Origin: Streptomyces odontomachi
GTDB lineage: Bacteria; Actinomycetota; Actinomycetes; Streptomycetales; Streptomycetaceae
Assembly: GCF_024435355.1 (NCBI RefSeq)
Contig: NZ_JAMJWG010000020.1
Coordinates: 123,845 to 187,844 of the forward strand
Direction: 5' to 3'
Length of the DNA: 64,000 nucleotides
Part shown: in pieces, positions 31,385 to 38,955 of the stretch
Position numbering within the stretch: position 1 is the stretch's first letter
Layout of the letters: every line of letters starts with the position of its first letter
Notes under the pieces: generated by a model
What the model saw: only the letters and a program-made list of their open reading frames with translations
The model's database searches: none
What the model was told of the DNA's origin: nothing
Made by a program: the position numbers and the translations under genes

Positions 31385-32206
31385 TCACCCCGCATGGGTG
31401 GAGAACAGGCCTCCCGTCGGCCCCTGCTTGTCGCCGCCCTGGGCCTTCTTGAGCGCGTTCGCCAGGCCCTCGATGGTGAGCGACTGGAGGATGACCCGGC
31501 CCTGCCCCTCCAGGGTGGCCAGGGACAGGCCCTCACCACCGAAGACCGCGTTCATGATGCCCTGGCGGTTGAGGCCGCCGACGCGCTGCACGCCGTACTG
31601 GATGCCTTCCTCGAAGGCGACGACGCAGCCGGTGTCGACCTCGATGCGCCCGCCGAAGTCGGCCGGGTCGAGGTCGATGAAGTTGCCGGCGCCGCAGATG
31701 ATGACCGTGCCGTGGCCGGTGAACTTCTCGAGGATGAAGCCCTCGCCGCCGCTCATGCCGGTCCTGCCGCCTTGGAAGGCGATGCCGAACTCGACCGTGG
31801 ACTCGGCGGCCACGAACGCGTCCTTCTCCGCGAACCAGGCGCGCGAGCCGGTCAGTTCGAGGGCGCGCATCTCGCCGGGCAGCACGCCTGCGAAGCCGAC
31901 GGTGCCGTCGCCGCCCTGGGACGTGAAGTACTGGAACGCCAGCGACTCGCCCGCCAGGTAGCGCTGTCCGACCTGCATGGCGGTGCCCATGGCCTGGCGG
32001 AGCATGCCGCCCATCCCGCCGCCGCCCTGCTGCCCCTGGCCCTGCCGCTGGCCGCCGCTGGACGGCCCGCCGAGCCGGGTCTCCATGGTCACGTTGGCCG
32101 TCTTGAAGAGGAACTTGCCGGCCTCGCAGTAGACGGTCTGGCCTGGCTTGAGGTTCACGACCACCATCTGCATGGCATTGCCGACGATCTCTTGTTGCAG
32201 GGTCAC
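31385..32206 (-). CDS. AIM24 family protein
   Basis: 273 residues from GTG 32206, which has a GGAGA site upstream; longer readings go into non-conserved sequence. The AIM24 (TIGR00266-like) beta-rich fold is suggested by QMVVVNLKPGQTVYCEAGKF at the start and GFAGVLPGEMRALEL, with repeated glycine-rich strands. A Gly/Gln-rich insert (QRQGQGQQGGGGMGG) lies at about 50-66. Bacterial members have no agreed function; some lie near stress or metal-resistance genes. There is no signal peptide. It stands alone, 115 bp from allantoicase on the same strand, so a link to that operon is doubtful. Confidence 0.85.
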   Translation of the reverse strand: MTLQQEIVGNAMQMVVVNLKPGQTVYCEAGKFLFKTANVTMETRLGGPSSGGQRQGQGQQGGGGMGGMLRQAMGTAMQVGQRYLAGESLAFQYFTSQGGDGTVGFAGVLPGEMRALELTGSRAWFAEKDAFVAAESTVEFGIAFQGGRTGMSGGEGFILEKFTGHGTVIICGAGNFIDLDPADFGGRIEVDTGCVVAFEEGIQYGVQRVGGLNRQGIMNAVFGGEGLSLATLEGQGRVILQSLTIEGLANALKKAQGGDKQGPTGGLFSTHAG

Positions 32207-32321
32207 GGTGGTCTCCTTGACACGCACGGGTGCTTGCGGTGCGGATCGGGGCCCCCGATCCCCGTCCGTCCCTTCAACGACGGAGACCACCCGCTCGGTT
32301 CCGGCCAGGTGGTGGGCCGGC

Positions 32322-33482
32322 TCAGGCGCGAGCTCCCGGGCCCCCGAGTTCCGCGGCGCGCTCCGTCAGCTCGGTCGCTCCCCGCTCGGTGAGCGAGCCG
32401 AAGAGGCGTAGTCGGGAGACGCCGCCGTCCGGATGGATGTCGATGCGGGCCTGGCTGCCGGTGACGGGAGCGGGGAGTACGAAACGGTGCGTGGCGTCGG
32501 GTTGCAGCCGGGTGCGCGGCAGCGCCGCCACCCAGGACACGTCGCCCTGCGCGCCGGTTCCCCCGGCGCCGGCGCCGGGCTCGCCGACCGAGACCGAGGC
32601 CCAACCGGCCGCGTTCCCCTTGAAGTAGGCGGTGTCGATCTCCACGGCCCGGATCTCGGCGTGCGCGGCGAGCCGGTAGCGGATCCAGTCGTGGCCGCGG
32701 TCGCGGCGCCTGCGGGTCTCCCAGCCGTCGTTCATCTGCCGGGAGCGGCCGGCCCGTATGGTGTGGGTGGCGGGCGAGTAGAACAGGTCGGAGGCGTCCT
32801 CGACCCGGCCGCCGTGCTCCAGCGCCACCACGTCGAACGTGCCGAGCGCCGCCAGCCACGCCGGGTTCGGCACCACCTCACCGTGCACCCGTAGGCGCGC
32901 GACGCCACCGTCGGGGTACTGCATGAGGCGCAGGTGGGTGACGCGGCGCGGCAGGTCGACGGCGAAGCCGTTCGCGGCGTGCCCGCCGACCGGCGTACGC
33001 GGCACGAGGGTGTGCCAGCGCACGCCGCCCGCGAGCAGGTCCTCGGGCGACGGGGTGCCCTCGGCGCAGGTGGCCTCGACGGCGACGTCCTGCGGGTGGT
33101 TGCCGCGGAAGTGGGCGGTGTCGACGACGACGCCGTGCACCACGCCGGGGGCGCCGAGGCGGATCAGGGCCCAGTCGTGGTCGTCGGGTTCCGGCCAGGG
33201 CCGCTCGGCCGAACCGCCGCGGCGCCGGCGCGTCTCCCAGCCGTCCATGATCTTGCCCTTGTGCCCGAAGCGCTCGGGGTCGAAGACGGCGCGATGGGGC
33301 AGCAGCAGGTTCTCGCGCGGGGCGAAGAACTCGTCGTTGGCCGCGATGACCGCGGCGCCCAGGGCCCGGTCGGCGAGGTCGGGGTGCACGGTGAAAGGGA
33401 ACGCGGCGGTGCGGTAGTCCGCGTACGGATCGCCGCCGGGGTACGGGGCCGCGGCGCCGGTGAAGTGGGGGATCGCCGTCAC
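32322..33482 (-). CDS. alc: Allantoicase
   Basis: 386 residues from GTG 33482 (MTAIPHFTG, matching the family start); a GTG three codons upstream overlaps the allantoinase stop. Two homologous beta-sandwich halves are obvious: GKIMDGWETRRRR with DWALIRLGAPG and DTAHFRGNHP in the first, and QMNDGWETRRRR with DWIRYRL and DTAYFKGN in the second. Allantoicase hydrolyses allantoate to ureidoglycolate and urea in the cytoplasm. The gene follows allantoinase within a few bases, so they form an operon under the same operator (35182-35198). Ureidoglycolate lyase, the next enzyme, is not in this window. Confidence 0.95.
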   Translation of the reverse strand: MTAIPHFTGAAAPYPGGDPYADYRTAAFPFTVHPDLADRALGAAVIAANDEFFAPRENLLLPHRAVFDPERFGHKGKIMDGWETRRRRGGSAERPWPEPDDHDWALIRLGAPGVVHGVVVDTAHFRGNHPQDVAVEATCAEGTPSPEDLLAGGVRWHTLVPRTPVGGHAANGFAVDLPRRVTHLRLMQYPDGGVARLRVHGEVVPNPAWLAALGTFDVVALEHGGRVEDASDLFYSPATHTIRAGRSRQMNDGWETRRRRDRGHDWIRYRLAAHAEIRAVEIDTAYFKGNAAGWASVSVGEPGAGAGGTGAQGDVSWVAALPRTRLQPDATHRFVLPAPVTGSQARIDIHPDGGVSRLRLFGSLTERGATELTERAAELGGPGARA

Positions 33483-33487
33483 GGTGA

Positions 33488-35029
33488 TCACTGCTCCTGC
33501 TCGGGGACGTGCTGCCTGCCGGGGACGGGTACCTGCCCGACGTGTTCCTGTTCCGGGAGACGCGGCCGCTCCGGGCGGTGTCTCCCCTCCGGTGCGGCGA
33601 AGCTCTCCCTCGCCAGGAGACGGCCCGTCGGCGGGGCGAAGAAGGGCCCGGCCGTGCCGGGTGCACCAGGCGCGCCGACCGCGCTCGCCGTGCCGCCGGA
33701 GCGGGCGTAGACGCAGGTGCCGCGCAGCCAGGCCGAGGTGACGACGCCGCGGAGGGTGCGGCCGGCGTAGGCGGTGATCGGGTTGCGGTGCTGGAGCGCG
33801 GTGGGGTCGACGGTGAACGTCGCCTCGGGGGCCAGCACCGCGAAGTCGGCGTCCCGGCCGGGTGCGATGGCGCCCTTGCGGGTCAGCCCGACGAGCCCTG
33901 CGGGCCGCTCCGACATCCAGCGCACCACGTCGTCGAGGGTGTGACCGCGCCGTCTCGCCTCGGTCCAGACGGCGGGCAGGCCGAGTTGCAGGGAGGAGAT
34001 GCCGCCCCAGGCGGTGGCGAAGTCGGGGGTCTTGAGGTCGGCGGTGCACGGCGAGTGGTCGGAGACGACGCAGTCGAGGATGCCGTCGGCCAGCGCGGCC
34101 CAGAGCAGCTCGCGGTTGTCCGCCTCGCGGATCGGCGGGCAGCACTTGAACGCGGACGCGCCGTCCGGCACGTCCTCCGCGCTGAGCGTGAGGTAGTGCG
34201 GGCAGGTCTCCACGGTGAGCCGGATACCGGCGCGGCGGGCGGCGGCGATCAGCGGCAGCGCCCCCGCCGACGACAGATGCAGGATGTGCACACGGGCGTC
34301 CAACGCGCGGGCCGTCTCGACGACCGTCCGGATCGCCGTGTCCTCGCTCGCCGCGGGCCGTGAGCGCAGGAAGTCCGGGTAGCCGGGTCCGGCGTGCCGT
34401 GCGGCGTCGGCCAGTTGCCGCGGGTCCTCGGCGTGCACGATCAGCATCCCGCCGAAGCCGCCGGTCTCCGTCATCGCGGCGACCAGCTGTGCCTCGTCGA
34501 GCTCGGGGAACTCCTCGACGCCCGAGGGCGACAGGAAGCACTTGAAGCCGAACACCCCGGCGTCGTGCAGCGGCCGCAGCCCGCCGAGGTTCCCGGGCAC
34601 CACACCGCCCCAGAAGCCGACGTCGACGTGCACCGCGCCGCGGGCCACGGCCTGCTTGGTCCGCAGATGGGGCACGGTCGTGGTGGGCGGCAGCGAGTTG
34701 AGCGGCATGTCGACGAGCGTGGTGACGCCGCCGGCCGCAGCCGCGCGGGTGGCCGTGCGGAACCCCTCCCACTCGGTGCGGCCCGGGTCGTTCACGTGGA
34801 CATGGGTGTCGACGAGGCCGGGGAGCAGGGCGTCGTCGCCGAAGTCCCGCACCCGGGCGCCGGGAGGTGGCACCGCGTCGTGGGCCAGCACGGCGGTGAT
34901 GCGCCCCTGCGCGACGGCCACGGTGGCGGGGCGGGTTCCCTCGGGGGTGACGACCCGGGTGGAGCGTAGGAGGAGGTCGGCGGCGGTCTGCGGGGGTTCG
35001 GGCGATGCGGACGGTTCGGCGATCGACAC
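33488..35029 (-). CDS. allB: Allantoinase
   Basis: 513 residues; ring-opening of allantoin to allantoate by a binuclear metal amidohydrolase. Metal ligands are seen in LVDTHVHVND, the carboxylated lysine in FGFKCFLSPSG, a histidine in TVETCPHYLT, and the aspartate in VVSDHSPCTAD. The enzyme core ends near residue 445. The last 65 residues are an Ala/Pro/Gly tail ending in repeated PEQE and VPG pieces, longer than typical allantoinases of about 450 residues. It is the first gene of the allB-alc operon. It is preceded by a perfect TTCAAC-N5-GTTGAA repeat that overlaps the presumed -35, and it diverges from an IclR regulator 600 bp away. Confidence 0.95.
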   Translation of the reverse strand: MSIAEPSASPEPPQTAADLLLRSTRVVTPEGTRPATVAVAQGRITAVLAHDAVPPPGARVRDFGDDALLPGLVDTHVHVNDPGRTEWEGFRTATRAAAAGGVTTLVDMPLNSLPPTTTVPHLRTKQAVARGAVHVDVGFWGGVVPGNLGGLRPLHDAGVFGFKCFLSPSGVEEFPELDEAQLVAAMTETGGFGGMLIVHAEDPRQLADAARHAGPGYPDFLRSRPAASEDTAIRTVVETARALDARVHILHLSSAGALPLIAAARRAGIRLTVETCPHYLTLSAEDVPDGASAFKCCPPIREADNRELLWAALADGILDCVVSDHSPCTADLKTPDFATAWGGISSLQLGLPAVWTEARRRGHTLDDVVRWMSERPAGLVGLTRKGAIAPGRDADFAVLAPEATFTVDPTALQHRNPITAYAGRTLRGVVTSAWLRGTCVYARSGGTASAVGAPGAPGTAGPFFAPPTGRLLARESFAAPEGRHRPERPRLPEQEHVGQVPVPGRQHVPEQEQ

Positions 35030-35181
35030 GCGGATCCTCTCCGTCGGGCGGCTCCGGCTCGTGCCCGCTGCTCCGGCGCTGCACGGCTCGGAGTCCTTGG
35101 ACTCCGGGAGTCCGGGGACGGCACGGCGGCTCAGGTCCTCGGCTCCGTCCGATGCCGGTCTCCGCCCCGGCTCGCAAGGTT

Positions 35182-35198
35182 TTCAACGTTCTGTTGAA
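35182..35198. promoter_or_regulatory. allB operator, TTCAAC-N5-GTTGAA (perfect)
   Basis: TTCAACGTTCTGTTGAA: six-base perfect arms and five-base spacer. Read toward allB (minus strand) its right arm GTTGAA extends into TTGAAA (35186-35181), a -35 candidate, although the matching -10 is poor. The same architecture recurs before aceB and the OHCU decarboxylase gene. Confidence 0.75.
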
Positions 35199-35341
35199 GT
35201 GTTCCCCGCGCCTATTGCCTCGTCAAGCACGCCCTCTGCCCCGCCCTCACCTCAAGCGCGCCCCACCCGCGACCATCCGCCGCCGCGCACCGGGGCGCAT
35301 GCGGCGCGCGGCATGCGCCCGGCCCTCCACCCGGGTGGTCC

Positions 35342-35356
35342 TTCCGATCATCGGAA
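35342..35356. promoter_or_regulatory. TTCCG-N5-CGGAA inverted repeat between allB and IclR gene
   Basis: TTCCGATCATCGGAA, perfect five-base arms. It shares arms and spacing with TTCCGTATTACGGAA before hydroxypyruvate isomerase (60652-60666). It lies 289 bp before the IclR gene and 313 bp before allB. Confidence 0.55.
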
Positions 35357-35630
35357 TCATGCTTCCGCGACCCGCTCGTACCTGTGTACGTACGATGGGT
35401 GCCCTGACCGCAGTGGCCCCGGCGGCGTGGTAGTCCCAAGCAGGCGGCGGACCACTCACCACTCCTCTCCGCACGCCCCGCTGACCGGCCGGAACGCCTC
35501 TGGACCGGGCAGCACGCAGACCGCCGCCGGGTAGGCTGATCGCTTACCCACTCGCCCGCACACCCCGTTCGTCGCGGTGCCCGGAGACCTTCCGGCTCAC
35601 CCGACTCCCGAGTCCCGAAAGGACCTCGCC

Positions 35631-36434
35631 GTGCCGTCGTCGTCCAGCGCCAGCACCTCCGACGCCGCCAAGTCCCCTGCCGCCTCCGGATCCTCCGGGG
35701 GCGTCCAGTCGCTCGAGCGCGCCTTCGACCTGCTGGAACGGATGGCGGACGCGGGTGGCGAGGTCGGCCTGAGCGAGCTGTCCGCCGGCAGTGGGCTGCC
35801 GTTGCCCACCATCCACCGGCTGATGCGGACGCTGGTCGCCTGCGGCTATGTGCGCCAGCAGACCAACCGGCGCTACTCGCTCGGCCCCCGCCTCATCCGG
35901 CTCGGCGAGTCCGCGTCCCGGCTGCTCGGCACCTGGGCCCGGCCGCACCTCGCCCGCCTGGTGGAGGAGACCGGCGAGACGGCCAACATGGCCCTGCTGG
36001 ACGGGGACGAAGTGGTGTACGTGGCGCAGGTGCCGTCGAAGCACTCCATGCGCATGTTCACCGAAGTGGGCCGGCGGGTGCTGCCGCACACCACCGGGGT
36101 GGGCAAGGCCCTGCTCGCCCCCCTGCCCGCTGAGGAGGTCCGGGCCCTGCTGGCCCGTACGGGCATGCCGGCCGCCACCGACAAGACGATCACCTCCCCC
36201 GACGACTTCCTGGGCGCCCTCGAGGATGTCCGCCGCGCCGGCTACGCGGTCGACGACAACGAGCAGGAGATCGGCGTCCGCTGCCTGGCCGTCCGGGTGC
36301 CCGACTCCCCCACGGCCGCGGCGATCTCGATTTCGGGTCCCGCAGGGCGGCTCACCGACGCCGCCACGGAGAAGATCGTCCCGGTCCTGAAGGAGGTCGC
36401 CAGCGAACTCTCCGGGGCCCTGACGGCCAGTTGA
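35631..36434 (+). CDS. allR: IclR family regulator of allantoin/glyoxylate genes (AllR-like)
   Basis: 267 residues from GTG 35631, which has an AAAGGA site eight bases upstream; an in-frame ATG earlier lacks one. After a Ser/Ala tail, the winged HTH is at about 27-85 (QSLERAFDLLERMADAGG, LPLPTIHRLMRTLVACGYV). The IclR effector domain follows (LRHTTGVGKA-like segment VLPHTTGVGKALLAPLP, EIGVRCLAVRVPD and AAISISGPAGRL). The divergent position next to allantoinase, and the shared operators at allantoin and glyoxylate genes, fit an AllR role: repression lifted by allantoin or glyoxylate. AllR control in Streptomyces is known to me from the literature; that this protein binds these sites is inference. 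Confidence 0.9.
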   Translation: MPSSSSASTSDAAKSPAASGSSGGVQSLERAFDLLERMADAGGEVGLSELSAGSGLPLPTIHRLMRTLVACGYVRQQTNRRYSLGPRLIRLGESASRLLGTWARPHLARLVEETGETANMALLDGDEVVYVAQVPSKHSMRMFTEVGRRVLPHTTGVGKALLAPLPAEEVRALLARTGMPAATDKTITSPDDFLGALEDVRRAGYAVDDNEQEIGVRCLAVRVPDSPTAAAISISGPAGRLTDAATEKIVPVLKEVASELSGALTAS

Positions 36435-36801
36435 GCCGGAACGAACGACCGCGCACTAATAAGCACGCAAGAATTCAACAGATTCCACAACCGCCGCGAA
36501 TACCCGCAAGCCCGCCGTCCGTAAATGGACTGCCGTGCAAAAATCGCCTTGGAATTAAAATGAGGAAATGACTCACCGGTAACCTGAGAAGTTAATGGGA
36601 GCGATCCCACTTCCCGACTTCCCATTGGCCGCGGACACATCAACGCGGCCGGCCGGTCCCGACCCATCGGGCACCACGGCCATCCGGCGCACCAGGAGCC
36701 CACGGCGTCCCGGCACTCCAGGCGAGCGGGCGTCGGCCCCTGCGCATCCCGCCGCGCAGGGGCCGACGCCCTCACTCACCTCTCCCCCCCTCCGGGGCCA
36801 C
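36435..36801. other. Intergenic, with AT-rich stretch and terminator
   Basis: No gene seen. About 36450-36600 is unusually AT-rich for this genome (runs such as GGAATTAAAATGAGG) and has no long frame; it could hold an untranslated RNA or a decayed insertion. The right side contains the strong 18-bp hairpin at 36728-36771. Confidence 0.5.
36728..36771. terminator. Strong hairpin terminator, 18-bp perfect stem
   Basis: Arms 36728-36745 and 36754-36771 are perfectly complementary, with an eight-base loop ATCCCGCC. It lies 31 bp beyond the stop of the DUF5955-like gene and also downstream of the IclR gene. It is the best hairpin in the window. Confidence 0.8.
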
Positions 36802-37128
36802 TCAGTTGAGCGGCGGCAGCCGCCGATCACCGAAGAGTTCCACTGCCGTCCGCACCTTCGCCAGGCTCGGCGAGAGCGCGCTGACCGAGCCGATGGCCCC
36901 GGCGACCAGCAGCAGCGACCGGCGTAGCCGCCGGATCTCCGGCATGTCGTTGAAGGCCATGGCGGCGAGCGCCGCCAGCTCGTCCTCCGCGATCCCCCGG
37001 TCGGGGAACTCCGCGGGATGGGCAGCCAGTTCGCGACGCAGACGTGACACGGCGGCTCTTAAATTCGCCACACGCGGGTCTACGCCGCCACTGCCCTTCA
37101 CTGTTCTGCACTCCACACTCCGCAACAC
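36802..37128 (-). CDS. Small DUF5955-like protein
   Basis: 108 residues if TTG 37128 is used (GGAGG five bases upstream); GTG 37101 also has a GGAG site and would give 99. The sequence is a compact all-helical protein: NLRAAVSRLRRELA, then DRGIAEDELAALAAMAF, then RRLRRSLLLVAGAIGSVSAL. From memory this is the DUF5955 type, small and restricted to Streptomyces and relatives, of unknown function. The hydrophobic stretch LLLVAGAIGSVSAL is too short for a sure membrane span. It is convergent with the IclR gene and ends at a strong terminator. Confidence 0.7.
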   Translation of the reverse strand: MLRSVECRTVKGSGGVDPRVANLRAAVSRLRRELAAHPAEFPDRGIAEDELAALAAMAFNDMPEIRRLRRSLLLVAGAIGSVSALSPSLAKVRTAVELFGDRRLPPLN

Positions 37129-37747
37129 AGCCCCTCCCCCTTACACACCGTTGTGCGCCGCATCGCATTACTGCTGCCCTGCACGCGCACCCCAGGCTGG
37201 ACCCCTCATGCCCCTCATGAGTGGCCCATTGCCTGGAGGTGCGGGACAGTAAACGCCACGTTGCGGCCGCGCGCCACAGAATGGACGTAATTCGACGCGT
37301 GTCCTTGAAACAGGGATGCGATAACGGATAACCGGAAGATCTGATTCAGTACCTCTCCGTAAGCGTCATCGGCGCGCTTTTCCGGGTACGGCATTCATAG
37401 GGACCTTCGAGAGCGCACGCTTACCAAGGTCAGCGGCCAGACCAGGGACGAGGAGCGCCGAGACGTCGAAGTCTCCAAAGGCGGAAGAGTTACACAGAAC
37501 GTGGACGGCATACAGGAGTTCGATGGCGCTCGCGCAAGGCGCATCGGACGTGCCGGTTGACCCGGATACGTCACCTCGGCCGGACCCGGACGAGCGAGCC
37601 GGCCGGGTGGGCCTCCCGGGCCAGCGGCGCGGGGCGCACACCGCGAGTGACCAGAGCAGGCGGTTGGCCGCCCGGGCGCGCGTAGGCTCGACGGGGAGCC
37701 CTCGCCGGCGGGCAGGCCGGCGTGCGCCGGGCAGGGAGAGGAGCCGC
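37129..37747. other. 619-bp gap between DUF5955-like and MobA-like genes
   Basis: No convincing gene. The left 400 bp is less GC-rich than the rest. A minus-strand frame (37366 to about 37560) reads peptides such as AIELLYAVHVLC and DFDVSALLVPGLAADLG, but lacks a plausible start and Streptomyces codon bias; it may be a decayed fragment. The last 200 bp is ordinary high-GC leader sequence. Confidence 0.45.
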
Positions 37748-38530
37748 ATGACGGGCAAGGCGTCGAACGACCCCGTTACGTCCCCGGCCGGGACCACTCG
37801 CGCCGGCGGGAACGAGACCGGCGCAGTCGTGGGGCTGTTGCTCGCCGCGGGCGGCGGACGGCGGCTGGGCGGGCGCCCGAAGGCGCTGCTACGACACCGG
37901 GGGCGCCCCCTCGTGGAGCACGCCACGCAGGTGCTGCGCGCCGGCGGCTGCGCCCGGGTGCACGTGGTGCTGGGTGCGGCAGCCGCACGGGTACGCCGGG
38001 AAGCCGTTCTGCCGGGCTGCGTTCTGGTCGACAATCCAGCATGGGAGGAAGGCATGGGCTCCTCGCTGCGCGCCGGACTCGCCTCCCTCACCGGCACCCA
38101 CGTCACCACCGACCACGGAACCACCGACCACGGAACCACCGACCACGGCACCGCCACCGGAGCCGCCCCCACCGGCGAGCCCCCGTCCGGAGCGGGATCG
38201 ATCGCCGGGTACGCGGACGCGCCGGGCGCCGTCCTCGTCCTCCTCGTCGACCAGCCGGGCATCGGCACCGCGGCGGTGGCGCGGGTACGCGCCGCGTACG
38301 ACTCGCCCGCCTCGCTGGTGGCCGCCGCGTACGGCGGACGGCGGGGGCATCCCGTGCTGTTCGGCGCGGACCACTGGGCCGGCGTGGCGGCGAGCGCCCG
38401 GGGCGACCGGGGAGCGCGGGCCTATCTGGCAGCGCACGCGGATGCACTCACGCTCGTCGAGTGCGCCGACGTGGCCGAGGCGTACGACATCGACACCGTG
38501 GCGGACCTCTCCCGGCTGATGCCGGACTGA
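37748..38530 (+). CDS. MobA/MocA-like nucleotidyltransferase
   Basis: 260 residues from the ATG at 37748, with a GAGAGGAG site. The NTP-transferase signature GLLLAAGGGRRLGGRPKALL is at about 30-50. EEGMGSSLRAGLASL, VLVLLVDQPGIG (metal-binding Asp) and GHPVLFG follow in family order. Relatives transfer CMP or GMP to molybdopterin, for example for xanthine dehydrogenase, which would fit the purine theme; the substrate here is inferred. Three tandem TTDHG units (15-bp DNA repeats at 38105-38149) are inserted before the LLVDQP strand. Malate synthase follows 425 bp later with its own promoter. Confidence 0.85.
   Translation: MTGKASNDPVTSPAGTTRAGGNETGAVVGLLLAAGGGRRLGGRPKALLRHRGRPLVEHATQVLRAGGCARVHVVLGAAAARVRREAVLPGCVLVDNPAWEEGMGSSLRAGLASLTGTHVTTDHGTTDHGTTDHGTATGAAPTGEPPSGAGSIAGYADAPGAVLVLLVDQPGIGTAAVARVRAAYDSPASLVAAAYGGRRGHPVLFGADHWAGVAASARGDRGARAYLAAHADALTLVECADVAEAYDIDTVADLSRLMPD
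38105..38149 (+). repeat. Three 15-bp tandem repeats coding TTDHG
   Basis: Three copies of a 15-base unit (ACCACCGACCACGGA), with one change in the last base of copy three. It lies in frame within the MobA-like gene, in a likely surface loop. Confidence 0.85.
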
Positions 38531-38682
38531 CGGGCACTCAGACGGGCACTCGGACAGGGACGCGACGGTGGCGGCGTACGGCGCGGCACGCGAAGTGGCA
38601 CCGCGCGCCACGCCTTCCCGGTCCGTAGCGTGGCCGTCACCGTCAGATCGCCTCGACATCTCTCGACGGAAAGAGTCTCAAC

Positions 38683-38699
38683 ATCAACAAACGATTGAA
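38683..38699. promoter_or_regulatory. aceB operator, ATCAAC-N5-ATTGAA
   Basis: Ten of twelve arm positions match the perfect allB operator, with the same five-base spacer. The right arm overlaps the -35 hexamer TTGAAC of the malate synthase promoter, so binding would block RNA polymerase. Confidence 0.7.
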
Positions 38700-38723
38700 C
38701 TTCCACCATAAGAAAACTAGTAT
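38695..38723 (+). promoter_or_regulatory. Malate synthase promoter
   Basis: TTGAAC (38695-38700) and TAGTAT (38718-38723) with exactly 17 bp between. It is the only good promoter in the gap and lies in an AT-rich pocket. Confidence 0.65.
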
Positions 38724-38955
38724 CCACTGATCAGAAGCGTTCGCAGAGCCACCTACGCAGGGGAACACAGCGGCACTCTTCAGGCGCCGGATCGGTGAGC
38801 CGGCACTGCCGTCGCGCGGATCAGGCTGCGGCACGCGGTGCCACGCCGTCCGGGGCCCGGCCTTGCCGCTGTGCACCCCGCCGAGTTGGGCAGCCCCGCG
38901 CGGGGCCGTCCGTCGAGCCGTGCAGCACACCGCTCGTCGAAGGAAGTGAGAGTTC

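Larger units (their letters stand above)
35030..35630. other. 601-bp control region between allB and the IclR regulator
   Basis: No convincing gene. It holds two inverted repeats (35182-35198 near allB and 35342-35356 in the middle), a GTAGGC-N5-GCTTAC pair around a TAGGCT -10-like box near 35530, and a 12-codon open frame at 35395-35433 that I do not call a gene. Confidence 0.6.
38531..38955. other. 425-bp upstream region of malate synthase
   Basis: Non-coding. It contains the operator (38683-38699) and a good promoter (38695-38723). The transcript leader would be about 225 nt. No riboswitch-like structure is recognised in the leader. Confidence 0.6.

Noticed and set aside
35395..35433. 12-codon open frame after a TACGAT box in the allB/allR gap
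   Set aside because: Too short and without a ribosome site. A leader peptide is possible, but nothing supports it.
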